Source: Frankia canadensis (lineage in GTDB: Bacteria > Actinomycetota > Actinomycetes > Frankiales > Frankiaceae). Taken from it: a DNA stretch of 37,550 bases. Of the stretch, positions 1 to 9,429 are shown one piece after another (the first letter of the stretch is position 1; each line of letters opens with the position of its first letter). Location: the NCBI RefSeq assembly GCF_900197875.1, contig NZ_FZMO01000379.1, forward strand, positions 1 to 37,550. The letters run 5' to 3'. The translations under genes and the position numbers were made by a program. The notes under the pieces were generated by a model that saw only the letters and a list, made by a program, of their open reading frames with translations, had not been told where the DNA came from and ran no database searches.

Positions 1-48
1 GGGGACGGTCGCGGCCCGCCGGTGCCCCGGCCGGCCGCGACCGTCCCC
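1..48. repeat. Perfect inverted repeat at the left edge
   Basis: Bases 1-16 (GGGGACGGTCGCGGCC) are the exact reverse complement of bases 33-48, with a 16-base GC-rich spacer. The repeat lies exactly at the window edge and inside an open reading frame. It may be a true hairpin on which assembly stopped, or a fold-back library artefact. Confidence 0.7.
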
Positions 49-450
49 GCCCGCGGTGCCGCCGGCCCGGTCGCCTGCTTCTCCGCCAGCGGCAACCACT
101 TCGCCACCGGCTACCCTCGCCCGGTCCGCCAGCCCCAGCCGGCGGCCACGGTGGACCAGGGCCGCTCGGTCTCGGCGGGTCAGCCGGACGGGCGGGCGCC
201 GCGCCGGGACGACCGCCAGCGCGTGCGGGACCATCTCGGCCTGTCGATCGTCGCCACCATCCTGTGCGCGCCGGTCGGGGCGCTCGGCCTGCTACACGCC
301 CTGCGCGCCGCCGACCATCTGGCCCGCGGCGACGTCCCCGGCGCACGCCGGGTGGCGCGGCGCGGCCGTGCCTGGTCCCTCGCCGCGACCGCCGCCGGCA
401 TGCTCCTGCTCGCCGCGCTCGCCGCGACCGGCGGCGGGCACCGCGGCTGA
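1..450 (+). CDS. CD225/dispanin-like membrane protein, 5' end probably cut off
   Basis: The C-terminal half has the two-helix CD225 layout: a first hydrophobic segment (LGLSIVATILCAPVGALGLL), a charged loop with the family-like 'A..AARGD..GARR.ARRGRAW' pattern, and a second helix (SLAATAAGMLLLAALAA). The same architecture is seen in the two genes at 945-1412 and 1419-2078, which are on the other strand. The N-terminal part is Pro/Ala-rich and probably disordered. The frame is open to base 1; a GTG at 22 is possible but has no ribosome binding site, so the true start is likely outside the window. CD225 proteins are small membrane proteins; the bacterial members have no established function. 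The usual double-Cys after the first helix is reduced to one Cys here (ILCAP against LLCCLP in the neighbours). Confidence 0.6.
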   Translation, partial: GDGRGPPVPRPAATVPARGAAGPVACFSASGNHFATGYPRPVRQPQPAATVDQGRSVSAGQPDGRAPRRDDRQRVRDHLGLSIVATILCAPVGALGLLHALRAADHLARGDVPGARRVARRGRAWSLAATAAGMLLLAALAATGGGHRG

Positions 451-519
451 CGGGTGTTCTCCTGGACGGGTGGCATCCGACGGTTCGCCGGTGGGGCGAC
501 GCGTCGTACTCGGCGGGTC

Positions 520-633
520 GGCGGGGTGCGCTGGTCCGGCGTGCTGCTGCGCGACCTGCTCGCCGCCGTCGGCGTCCAGCCGGCGGCACGGGCGCTGACC
601 TTCCGCTCGTTCGACGGAAGCTACACCGAGAGC
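520..633 (+). pseudogene. Remnant of a molybdopterin-dependent (sulfite-oxidase-type) oxidoreductase
   Basis: In this frame the translation reads GGVRWSGVLLRDLLAAVG, then ALTFRSFDGSYTES. This matches the core of the oxidoreductase molybdopterin-binding domain, where a 'G.RW.GV.L.DLL...GV..A...TF.SFDG.YTES' pattern is typical. Similarity stops abruptly on both sides, there is no credible start, and the rest of the enzyme (normally several hundred residues) is absent. It is best read as a decayed gene fragment between two CD225 genes. The assignment is from recalled family patterns, not from a search. Confidence 0.5.
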
Positions 634-661
634 TGCCGGTACCGATGCGGGCCGCCGGGCT

Positions 662-976
662 CAGCGCCGCGTCCTGGTCATGCTCGCCACCGGCGTGATC
701 ATGCAGTGGGGGGCGGGGCCGCTGCGCGGGCTGCCGGTCGCCGACCGCACCAGCACGACGTTCGTGCACGACGTGCTCGCCTACGGGTTGCTGTTCGGGG
801 TGCCCGGCCACGTGTGGATGGCCGCGCGTGACCCGGTCGCGCTGGTCGGGATGCGCACCGGGATGGTTCCCGCCACCTGGGCCGCACGGGCCCATCCCGC
901 CTGGTCGCCGGCGCCGGTGGACGCACCGGAGGCCGGCGGGCAGGTCAGTGCCGGTCCCGCGCGATCGCCACAATGA
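662..976 (+). pseudogene. Remnant of a cytochrome b561 / formate dehydrogenase gamma-type membrane subunit
   Basis: This frame, different from that of the preceding fragment, reads RRVLVMLATGVIMQW, then TSTTFVHDVLAYGLLFGV, GHVWMAARDP and a terminal 'W..RAHPAW' motif. These are hallmarks of the last two helices of di-heme cytochrome b subunits that deliver electrons to molybdoenzymes, including the heme-ligand-like His in FVHD and in PGHVW. The N-terminal helices are missing and the end overlaps the 3' end of the convergent CD225 gene. Together with the molybdopterin fragment it suggests that a complete redox module once stood here and was lost by deletion and frameshift. Confidence 0.5.
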
Positions 977-1412
977 TCACCACGGCGACGACGTAGACGA
1001 GCAGGACGACGACGAAGGCGACGAGCGACACCAGGCACCAGCGCCGGGCCCGGGCCGACGCCTGCCGGGCCCCGTACTCGTCCCCGGTCTGCAGCCGGTT
1101 CTGCGCCAGCACCGCGTAGACGAGCGCGATCGCACCGGTGGGCAGGCAGCACAGCAGCGTCGCGACCAGCGACTGCCACAGGTACGTCCGCACCGGCCGC
1201 TCGGCCGCGCCAGGCTCGCCCATCCCCGCACCCGCGGGGAACACCGTCCCCTCGATCGGCTGGGTGTCCGCTGTCGGCTGGGTGTCCGCTGTCGGCTGGG
1301 CGTCCGCTGTCGGCTGGGCGCTCTCGCTCGTCGGCACGTCCTCATCAGACGCCCAGGAGCCGCGGGGCGGATCCGCCCAGCGGGACGGCTCGGCGTCGGG
1401 GTCGGGCGGCAC
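945..1412 (-). CDS. CD225/dispanin-like membrane protein with QPTAD repeats
   Basis: 155 residues. The N-terminal ~70 residues are acidic and disordered and include four near-identical QPTAD(T/A) units. The C-terminal half is a CD225 domain: TYLWQSLVATLLCCLPTGAI with the double-Cys motif, a charged loop ending in ARARRWCLVSL, then a strongly hydrophobic helix. The protein is predicted to be membrane-embedded with its N-terminus in the cytoplasm, as for the family. It starts with GTG only six bases after the stop of the paralogous gene at 1419-2078, without a clear ribosome binding site, so it is probably translated from the same mRNA by coupling. Function unknown. Confidence 0.8.
   Translation of the reverse strand: MPPDPDAEPSRWADPPRGSWASDEDVPTSESAQPTADAQPTADTQPTADTQPIEGTVFPAGAGMGEPGAAERPVRTYLWQSLVATLLCCLPTGAIALVYAVLAQNRLQTGDEYGARQASARARRWCLVSLVAFVVVLLVYVVAVVIIVAIARDRH
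1256..1320. repeat. 18-bp tandem repeat coding for QPTAD units
   Basis: Three full and one partial copies of an 18-base unit (TCGGCTGGGTGTCCGCTG and a variant with one T-to-C change) lie inside the CD225 gene on the minus strand. The length is a multiple of three, so copy-number change would keep the frame. Confidence 0.85.
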
Positions 1413-1418
1413 GGGGGC

Positions 1419-2078
1419 TCAGCCGGCGAAGGGACCGAGCGTGGAGTAGGCCGAGTCCGAGCTGGCGCCGAACGCGCCCACCACAGCGAGGATGATCGCC
1501 AGGACGGTCACCGCGACGCCAACGCCGGCCGACACGATGCACCAGGTCCGGGCCTTCTTCGACGCGTCCAGGGCGCCGTCGATGTCGCCCATGGCGCGAC
1601 GGCTGTCGACCTTGGTGGCGAAGACGATGGCCACCACGCCGGCGGGCAGGCAGCACAGCACCGTCACGACGATCGACTGCCAGAGATAGTTCGGGATCGG
1701 CTGCCCGAACGGCGGCGGCGGGCCGAACCCGCCCGGCGTTCCGTAGCCCTGCGGCGCGCCATAGCCCTGCGGCGCGCCGTAACCCTGGGGCGCCCCGTAG
1801 CCCTGGGGGGCACCATAGCCGCCTGGCGGCGGGCCGTAGCCGGGGGCACCACCGTAGCCGCCCTGACCCTGTTCGTAGCCGCCCTGACCCTGTTCGTAGC
1901 CGCCCTGACCCTGTTCGTAACCGCCCTGGCCATGGCCGTAACCGCCCTGGCCATGGCCGCCCTGGCCCTGGTCCTGACCGCCCTGGCCGTAGCCGCCGCC
2001 CTGGTTGTAGCCGCCCTGGTCCTGACCGTAGCCGCCCTGGGGATATCCGCCCGGCGGGTACTCGGGGGGCTGGGACAT
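1419..2078 (-). CDS. CD225/dispanin-like protein with a Gly/Tyr/Gln-rich prion-like N-terminal domain
   Basis: 219 residues from the ATG at 2078, chosen because an AGGAG lies six bases upstream; a longer frame exists but has no such site. Residues ~5-125 are low-complexity: GGYxQGQ heptads, then five GYGAPQ hexads, ending in [10 protein letters not shown]. Then comes a CD225 domain, [20 protein letters not shown], with the double Cys, a charged loop ([16 protein letters not shown]) and a second hydrophobic helix. The Gly-Tyr-Gln tract resembles phase-separating or prion-like regions, but that property is inference. It is the first gene of a two-gene CD225 operon. Confidence 0.85.
   Translation of the reverse strand: MSQPPEYPPGGYPQGGYGQDQGGYNQGGGYGQGGQDQGQGGHGQGGYGHGQGGYEQGQGGYEQGQGGYEQGQGGYGGAPGYGPPPGGYGAPQGYGAPQGYGAPQGYGAPQGYGTPGGFGPPPPFGQPIPNYLWQSIVVTVLCCLPAGVVAIVFATKVDSRRAMGDIDGALDASKKARTWCIVSAGVGVAVTVLAIILAVVGAFGASSDSAYSTLGPFAG
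1740..2060. repeat. In-frame repeats of the Gly/Tyr/Gln-rich domain
   Basis: Two repeat families lie side by side: an 18-base unit encoding GYGAPQ (about 1744-1815) and a 21-base unit encoding GGYEQGQ (three nearly identical copies about 1860-1922), followed by degenerate relatives to about 2060. All keep the reading frame. Confidence 0.8.
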
Positions 2079-2540
2079 GGGGCGCTCCTGCATGTCGGCG
2101 TAGCGGATGTTGGTGGAGCTGTCGAGCGGAGCCGATTGTGGCACAACCGGGGCCGGTCAACCCGGCTCCGTCCCAGTCCCGCGACACGGGCGGAAACGGG
2201 GTGACGCGGGAGTCCCGCCGAGGGCCCCCGAATCTCGGATGAACACCGAAACACACCGACGGAACAAGGGCTACACACAGTTCACAGCCTATCGAGCCGG
2301 ACAAATCGACCATATGGCCCGACCTGGGACAGCAGGCGGGAATTCGGCCGTGTAATGTCTGGCCATATCTGACCAGGCAGGACGTCGGGACACCGAGGGG
2401 GTACCCCGGCATCCGCCCCATGGATCTCTGACCCACACATCTCTGGCCGCTGCGCGACATGGAGGTCAACGGCTTCGATCTCGAAGCGAGGACCCGGGGG
2501 GGTTCTGACGCCGACACGCCACGCACGGAGGGATACCGCG
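2079..2540. other. Intergenic region between divergent genes
   Basis: It must hold promoters for the CD225 pair (leftward) and the glycosidase (rightward). It is less GC-rich around 2230-2350. It contains two short palindromes, CCATATGG at about 2310 and GGGGTACCCC at about 2397. No promoter hexamers could be assigned with confidence. Confidence 0.4.
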
Positions 2541-3875
2541 GTGAGACACCGAGCGGAGGGCACACCCAGCCCCAGTCCGCCCCGAACCCGCGCCGGCTCG
2601 CGGCGTGGGCGCCGTCGCCGTCCGCACCACCCCGCCTGGATCGCCTCGCTCGGCGTGCTGGCCCTGCTGGCCGCCGGGCTCGGCTGGAACCTCGCCCCCA
2701 GCGGCCACGACGACGGCGGGTCCGCCACCGTCGAGGCGGCCGCCGTCGGGCTGCACCAGCGCCACCACAAGCCGAAGCCCACCTCCACCGCCCGGCCGCG
2801 GCCCGGCGCCACCGCAGGCACGGCCGTCGGCGGCTCACCCTCCCCCAGCGCCAGCCCGATCGGCGTGGGCACCGGCGGGACCGGCGGCGGCATCACGCCG
2901 ACGCAGCCCGCCACGGCTCCCAAGCCGGCCACGACCACCAAGCCTCCGGCCCCTGCGCCGCCCGCGGCGCCGGTCGTGCCGGCCGGCGGTGGTGGCGGCG
3001 CCGTCCCCGGCGGGATGAGCGGCGTCTCGGCCGGCTCGATGACGCAGGTGCGGGCCTGGGAGGCCTTCCGCGGCTCGCCCGTCAACGTGGTGAACACCTT
3101 CTCCGACCGGTCGAGCTGGCAGACGATCACCAACCCGTGGATCGGCAGCGGCCCGGAGAAGTTCTCGACCTTCAACGGCACCTGGGTCATCTCACAGCCG
3201 TTCTTCCCGAACGGCGGCGGCGACATGAACTCGTGCGCGAACGGCGCCTACTCCAGCCAGTGGGCCAGCTTCGGCCGCTGGCTGGTCAGCAAGGGCCGCC
3301 CGGCGAGCATCGTCCGGCTCGCCTGGGAGTTCAACGGCAACTGGTTCCCCTGGTCGGTCTCGAAGACCAACACCACCACCTGGATCAACTGCTTCCGGCA
3401 GGTGGTGAGCGCCATCCGCTCGACCGACCCGCAGGCGCGCATCGACTGGGCCCTCAACGCCCACAGCCCCGGCGGCTTCACGGCCTACCCGGGCGACGCC
3501 TACGTCGACATCATCGGGATCGACAGCTACGACCAGTGGCCGGCGAGCACCAGCGACGCCGCCTTCAGCCAGCAGTGCAACGCCGACACCGGACTGTGCT
3601 CGGTGATCAGGTTCGCCCGGCAGCACGGCAAACAGTTCTCGGTGCCGGAGTGGGGGCTGGTCTCGAAGTCCGACACCGGCGCTGGCCGGGCCGGGGCGGC
3701 CGGCGGCGACAACCCGGTCTACATCCGCAACATGTACAACACGTTCAAGGCGAACAGCGACGTGCTGGCCTACGAGACGTACTTCAACGACTCGCAGGCG
3801 GGCAACGTCCACTCCTCGCTGGTCAACCCGAACGAGAACCCGAGCGGCGCGGCGACCTACGCCTCCCTCTGGTAG
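2541..3875 (+). CDS. GH26-like glycoside hydrolase (putative beta-mannanase), membrane-tethered or secreted
   Basis: 444 residues from a GTG preceded by GGAGGGA at seven bases. A basic N-terminus is followed by one hydrophobic segment (about residues 34-52, IASLGVLALLAAGLGWNLA) without an obvious cleavage site, then a ~100-residue Pro/Thr/Ser/Gly linker. The catalytic domain begins near residue 160. It carries RLAWEFNGNWFPW (Glu263, likely acid/base), VDIIGIDSYDQWP, and FSVPEWGL (Glu370, likely nucleophile), the pattern expected of clan GH-A enzymes of the GH26 type. It should act outside the membrane on a beta-mannan or a related polysaccharide. Substrate cannot be told from sequence. It stands alone, convergent with the Nudix gene. 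Confidence 0.75.
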   Translation: MRHRAEGTPSPSPPRTRAGSRRGRRRRPHHPAWIASLGVLALLAAGLGWNLAPSGHDDGGSATVEAAAVGLHQRHHKPKPTSTARPRPGATAGTAVGGSPSPSASPIGVGTGGTGGGITPTQPATAPKPATTTKPPAPAPPAAPVVPAGGGGGAVPGGMSGVSAGSMTQVRAWEAFRGSPVNVVNTFSDRSSWQTITNPWIGSGPEKFSTFNGTWVISQPFFPNGGGDMNSCANGAYSSQWASFGRWLVSKGRPASIVRLAWEFNGNWFPWSVSKTNTTTWINCFRQVVSAIRSTDPQARIDWALNAHSPGGFTAYPGDAYVDIIGIDSYDQWPASTSDAAFSQQCNADTGLCSVIRFARQHGKQFSVPEWGLVSKSDTGAGRAGAAGGDNPVYIRNMYNTFKANSDVLAYETYFNDSQAGNVHSSLVNPNENPSGAATYASLW

Positions 3876-3905
3876 CCGTGGGTCCGACGCCGGTCAGCCG
3901 CGGGG

Positions 3906-4385
3906 TCACAGGCGCCGCGGCCTGGCCGGCGGGCCCGACCGGAGCCAGTCGTCGAGCAGACGCACCAGCCCGGTCGGGTACACCGTCTCCGTCGTCGCCC
4001 GCAGGTCGGGCACGCTCCACCAGGCCCAGCCGAGGATGGAGCGCTGCTCGGTCGCCGTCCACGAGGACGGGTCGAGGACGAGCCGGCGCGGCACCCGGGC
4101 GACGTAGAACGTCTCGGCCTGCCGGTAGTCCTCGCCCAGGTAGGTGAAGGACGCCCGGCGGGTGGCGACGGGCGGGCCGGGGTCGTCGAGGCGGTAGCCG
4201 ACCTCCTCGAAGACCTCGCGGACGGCGGCCGCCGCCGGCGTCTCGCCGGGGTCGAGGCCGCCGCCGGGGACGTGCCACCACTGCGGCGCGGCCTCGAGGG
4301 TCGGGTCGTGGGAGCGGATGAGCAGGATCGTGTCGGTGGGGTCGACGAGCACGACTCGCGCGGCCCGGCGGGTTCGCGACGGCAC
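3906..4385 (-). CDS. Nudix hydrolase
   Basis: 159 residues from the GTG at 4385. The Nudix box GX5EX7REUXEEXGU is complete (GGLDPGETPAAAAVREVFEE followed by VGY), so metal-dependent cleavage of a nucleoside-diphosphate-linked substrate is expected. Upstream of the box come a strand (VVLVDPTDTILLIRS) and the WWHVPGGG turn that is typical of the fold. It begins 11 bases downstream of the stop of the TIGR03085-type gene and is probably co-transcribed with it. The start is not certain, since no strong ribosome binding site is present. Substrate unknown. Confidence 0.85.
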   Translation of the reverse strand: MPSRTRRAARVVLVDPTDTILLIRSHDPTLEAAPQWWHVPGGGLDPGETPAAAAVREVFEEVGYRLDDPGPPVATRRASFTYLGEDYRQAETFYVARVPRRLVLDPSSWTATEQRSILGWAWWSVPDLRATTETVYPTGLVRLLDDWLRSGPPARPRRL

Positions 4386-4395
4386 GCTGTCGTGT

Positions 4396-5055
4396 CTACA
4401 GGCCGACGGGGGCCTCGCGCAGGCGTTCCACGTCGGCATCGTCGCCACGCAGCTCGACCCGGGCCACCCGCCCGCGGCCGAAGGCGTAGAGCACGATCTC
4501 CTCCGGCAGGCCGACGATCTCCACCGCCGGCGGGCCGGAACGCAGGGTGCGCCGCCCGGGGCGGTCGACCCGCTCGGCGACGACTCCGACGCCGGCGCGG
4601 CGGAACCCGGCGAACCCGACCAGCCGCAGCGCCGCCCACATCGCGTCGCGGCTGGTGGCATCCAGCTCCCGCGGCTCCCAGCCGGCGCCGGCGCGGCGGA
4701 CGTCTTCGGCGTGGACGAAGAACTCGATGAGGTTCGTCGCGTCGTCGACCGGGCCGATGCGGCTCGGCTGCCACCAGGGCGGGCCTGACCGGAAGGTCTC
4801 GACAAGCTCCGGGTAGGTGTGGGCGCGCATCGTGGCCCGCTCAGCCCGCTCGGTGAGGCCGTGCAGGCAGGGGATCAGCAGGCCGGGCGCGGCCCAGGGC
4901 ACCCGCTCCCGAGCCACGAGGTGGGCCGCCAGGTCGTGGTTCGTCCAGCCCGCGCAGAGGGTGGGATGGCCCGGGCCCAGCTCGCCGAGCAGTTCGGCCA
5001 GCGCCTGGCGCTGCAGGCGGGCGCGGCGGGTCACGGGTTGCGGTCCGGTGGCCAT
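4396..5055 (-). CDS. TIGR03085-family metal-binding protein (DinB/mycothiol-dependent isomerase-like)
   Basis: 219 residues from ATG at 5055. The N-terminal part has the four-helix-bundle layout of the maleylpyruvate isomerase/DinB group: a 'TLCAGWTNHDLAAHLVARER' helix with the conserved W..HDLAAHL and a later 'EFFVHAEDVRRA' helix, whose His residues form the metal site in relatives. The C-terminus (PAVEIVGLPEEIVLYAFGR) fits the small sterol-carrier-like tail seen in this family. It is an actinobacterial family linked by name to metal and possibly mycothiol chemistry; the reaction is unknown. Confidence 0.75.
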   Translation of the reverse strand: MATGPQPVTRRARLQRQALAELLGELGPGHPTLCAGWTNHDLAAHLVARERVPWAAPGLLIPCLHGLTERAERATMRAHTYPELVETFRSGPPWWQPSRIGPVDDATNLIEFFVHAEDVRRAGAGWEPRELDATSRDAMWAALRLVGFAGFRRAGVGVVAERVDRPGRRTLRSGPPAVEIVGLPEEIVLYAFGRGRVARVELRGDDADVERLREAPVGL

Positions 5056-5104
5056 GTCCGCACTCTAGGCGACGCATGGCCGGAAACGTGGCTCGCGCGG
5101 CGTC

Positions 5105-5541
5105 CTACTGCCCGGGCAGGCGGGCGACGGTGATGAAGAAGTCGTCGATGTGGCGGACGACGGCGACGAACCGCTCGAAGTCGACGGGCTTCGTGATGTA
5201 GGCGTTGGCGTGCAGGTCGTAGCTGCGCAGCACGTCCTCCTCCGCCTCGGAGGTGGTGAGCACCACCACCGGGATCCGCCGCAGCCGCTCGTCGTTCTTG
5301 ACCTCGCGCAGCACCTCCCGGCCATCGCGGCGCGGCAGGTTGAGGTCGAGCAGGATCAGGTCGGGGCGCGGTGCCCCGGCGTAGCGGCCCTCGCCGCGCA
5401 GGTAGGCGAGCGCCTCCTCGCCGTCGCTGACCACGTTCAGGTGGTTGCGCAGCCTGTGTTCCTCGAACGCCTCCCGGGTCATGAGGACGTCGCCGGGGTC
5501 ATCCTCGACGAGCAGTACCTCGACCGGGACGATCGGCTCGG

Positions 5542-5545
<4 letters not shown>
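5105..5545 (-). CDS. Single-domain response regulator (CheY/Rcp1-like)
   Basis: 146 residues, one receiver domain and nothing else. The acidic pocket is E14-D15-D16, the phospho-acceptor is D67 ([10 protein letters not shown]), and the switch residues T97 and K119 (ITKP) are all present. The [15 protein letters not shown] region is typical of the Rcp1/phytochrome-associated subgroup. Its start overlaps the stop of the histidine kinase by four bases, so the two are translated together and the kinase is its likely phosphodonor. Output must be by protein-protein contact, as there is no DNA-binding domain. Confidence 0.92.
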
Positions 5546-7146
<1,601 letters not shown>

Positions 7147-7159
7147 CAGCCGATCCCCA

Positions 7160-8356
7160 TCAGTCGGCTCCCCATAGCAGCAGGATGAGGGCGACGTCGT
7201 CGGTGAGCGGGCCGCCGTTGCGGGCCTCGACGCGGTCGATCAGGTCGTCGAGCAGCGCCTCCGGCCCCGTCTCCGGCCACAGCCGGGCGATCTCCGGCAG
7301 CACGCCCTCCCAGCCCAGCGGCTCGCCGCCGGGGCCGTCGCGGCCCTCCAGCAGGCCGTCGGTGGCCAGCAGCAGCGCCCAGCCGGGGCCGAGTTCGACG
7401 AGCACCTCCTCGGTCAGATCCTCGTCGAGGATGCCCAGGGCGGGGCCGACGACGCCGCCCGGCAGCGCGGCGAGGCTCGGGTGCAGCAGGGCCGGCGGCG
7501 GATGGCCGGCCAGGCGCATGCGGGCGCTCGCCCGGTCGGGCGCGATCGACAGCGCGCAGACGGTGGCGAAGATCTCGTCGTGTTCCCGCTCGCTGACCAG
7601 CACCCGCTGGAGATACCCCAGCCGGTCGGCCTCGTCGACCCCGGCGAGCACCAGGGTGCGCCACGCGATGCGCAGGCTGACCCCGAGGGCCGCCTCGTCC
7701 GGCCCGTGCCCGCAGACGTCGCCGAGCAGCACGTGCACCGTGCCGTCGGGGGTCGACACCATGTCGTAGAAGTCGCCGCCGAGCAGGGACTGGCGCCGGC
7801 CGGGCCGGTAGCGGGCGGCCAGGCGCAGCCGGTCGTCGTCGTAGAGCGGGCGGGGCAGCAGGCCGCGTTCGAGCCGGGCCCGCTCGTGGGCGCGCAGCTC
7901 CGACTCGCGCAGGGCCTGGGCGGCCGTGTCGGCCCGCTTGCGCTCGATCGCGTAGCGCACGGCGCGCACCAGGTCACGCCCGTCGACCTGGCCCTTGACC
8001 AGATAGTCCTGCGCGCCGGCGGCCACCGCCTGCGCGCCCCGGTACTCGTCGACGAGGCCGGTGAGCACGACGACCGGGGCGCCGGACTCGACCTCCAGCA
8101 GCCGCTTCAGGGCGGACAGGCCCTCGCTGTCGGGCAGGCCCAGGTCCAGCAGGACGCAGGCGGTGCCGGCGCTGCCCCGCACCGCCTCGGCCACGGTGCG
8201 CACCCGGGTCACCTCGACCGGCGCCGCGGCCTCGTCGAGCAGCTCGGACACCAGGTAGGCATCCGCGTCATCGTCCTCGACGAGGAGAATCGGCCAGACC
8301 ACCTCTGCCGGCCTGGGCTGGGGCGCACGGACCGCGGCGCTCTCGGTTCGGCTCAC
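7160..8356 (-). CDS. Receiver-PP2C (SpoIIE-type) serine phosphatase
   Basis: 398 residues from GTG 8356, with GAGGAG just upstream (spacing is short, so the start is tentative). The N-terminal receiver has E27-D28-D29 and phospho-Asp D71 (CVLLDLGLPDSEG). A helical linker follows (ESELRAHERARLERGLLP). The C-terminal domain is a PP2C-type phosphatase with GGDFYDM, LLGDVCGHG, LLATDGLLE and LTDDVALILL, which supply the metal-binding aspartates. Such RsbU-like proteins normally dephosphorylate an anti-sigma-factor antagonist. No STAS protein or anti-sigma kinase is nearby, so the target is elsewhere. First gene of the operon with the kinase and the stand-alone receiver. Confidence 0.92.
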   Translation of the reverse strand: MSRTESAAVRAPQPRPAEVVWPILLVEDDDADAYLVSELLDEAAAPVEVTRVRTVAEAVRGSAGTACVLLDLGLPDSEGLSALKRLLEVESGAPVVVLTGLVDEYRGAQAVAAGAQDYLVKGQVDGRDLVRAVRYAIERKRADTAAQALRESELRAHERARLERGLLPRPLYDDDRLRLAARYRPGRRQSLLGGDFYDMVSTPDGTVHVLLGDVCGHGPDEAALGVSLRIAWRTLVLAGVDEADRLGYLQRVLVSEREHDEIFATVCALSIAPDRASARMRLAGHPPPALLHPSLAALPGGVVGPALGILDEDLTEEVLVELGPGWALLLATDGLLEGRDGPGGEPLGWEGVLPEIARLWPETGPEALLDDLIDRVEARNGGPLTDDVALILLLWGAD

Positions 8357-8504
8357 ATCTCCTCGGCAGTGCACGACGTGCGGGCCATACCGGCCCAACC
8401 TGGACCCGAAGCATGGCATGGCGAGGGGCGAACGCGCGCAGCGAAATGGCGGACGGGCTGCCCGGTCCCACGGCTACCCGACCAAGGTCAGCACACTTTC
8501 ACCC

Positions 8505-9248
8505 TCAGGTCAGCCCGGCGGAGCGCCGAGCGGGATCATCCGCGGGCGCGGCCCGGCCCGGAGTCTGCCATTCGGGGGCGGGCGAGGTCGGCCGGCCCAG
8601 CAGGTACCAGCCCCATAGGCCGGCGGGCGCGGGGGCTCGCACCGGAGCGCCAGCGACCTCGCGGGCATCCATCACATCCAGTGCGTGGTCGAAGGTACCG
8701 AGCAGCCGGATGGCGAGCCGGCCGCCGAAGATCCCGCCGTGGCCGAGGTGCGGGTGCGGACGGGTGGGGGCGTGGCGCATGGCGTCGGCGAACCGCTCGT
8801 GCAGGCGGGCCCGCTCGGAATCCGAGAGCCGCTCGTCGAGCTCGCGCAGCAGGCCGTCCTCGGCTCGCGCGTGCTCGGCGAGCAGGGCCGCGAGGTCCCG
8901 GCGCAGGCTGGCGACGCTGTCCGGCGGATGGTTGAGGTCACCCTGCACGTACTGCTCGATGCCGCGCATCACCGACGAGCAGCGCCGGGCCAGCCGGCCG
9001 AGTTCGGCGACCCGCGCCCGGCCGCCGGGCACCGTTCGGGCGAGCTCCGGGTAGACGACGGCCTCCATCGCGCTGAGGTGGGCGGAGATGGCGGCGACCG
9101 CGGCGTCGCTGGCGTGCAGGGCCTGCCGTGGATCGCTCGGCGGGGCGTCCGGCGCGCCGGCCGCGTCACCGTGCTCACGGGACAGCTCCACGAGGTGACG
9201 GGCGTCCTTGTGCGCCGCGTCCACCAGAGTCGTCAAGGCCTCAACCAT
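8505..9248 (-). CDS. Hemerythrin-like helical-bundle protein
   Basis: 247 residues from ATG 9248, chosen for the GGTGAGG upstream; an in-frame GTG six bases earlier is possible. The helices contain the spacing of a hemerythrin HHE fold: DAAHKDARHLVELSREH, ISAHLSAMEAVVYPEL, and LLAEHARAEDGLLRELDERL. Metal ligands are thus plausible but not complete enough to prove. The C-terminal 60 residues (GLWGWYLLG, then a Pro/Ala-rich tail) are outside the fold. Actinobacterial relatives bind a di-iron or heme-type centre and sense oxygen or redox state; the role here is unknown. It is transcribed divergently from the DUF2314-like gene. Confidence 0.7.
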   Translation of the reverse strand: MVEALTTLVDAAHKDARHLVELSREHGDAAGAPDAPPSDPRQALHASDAAVAAISAHLSAMEAVVYPELARTVPGGRARVAELGRLARRCSSVMRGIEQYVQGDLNHPPDSVASLRRDLAALLAEHARAEDGLLRELDERLSDSERARLHERFADAMRHAPTRPHPHLGHGGIFGGRLAIRLLGTFDHALDVMDAREVAGAPVRAPAPAGLWGWYLLGRPTSPAPEWQTPGRAAPADDPARRSAGLT

Positions 9249-9393
9249 GATCACCTCACCGGAATGACACCAGATATCTACGCAGGGTCGCCAACACGGC
9301 CAAGGTACGCCTTCGACATCAAGATCGCACTCTGGAATCAGCTACACAGAGTGATGATATCCCGACCAACCGTGCGAGACGTCCGCCGGGATG

Positions 9394-9422
9394 TCTACCG
9401 TGAGAGAGGTTTCGACTACGAT
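9394..9422 (+). promoter_or_regulatory. Possible promoter for a leaderless message
   Basis: A TACGAT hexamer at 9417-9422 ends seven bases before the ATG at 9430, the spacing expected of leaderless actinobacterial transcripts. The -35 (about 9394-9399) is poor. No ribosome binding site precedes this ATG, which fits. Confidence 0.3.
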
Positions 9423-9429
9423 TGCCCCC

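Noticed and set aside
2282-3226. Long minus-strand open frame (314 codons) opposite the glycosidase and its promoter
   Set aside because: It is a shadow of the GH26-like gene. The plus-strand frame has catalytic motifs, a ribosome binding site and a signal/anchor, while this one has only low-complexity Gly/Pro sequence.
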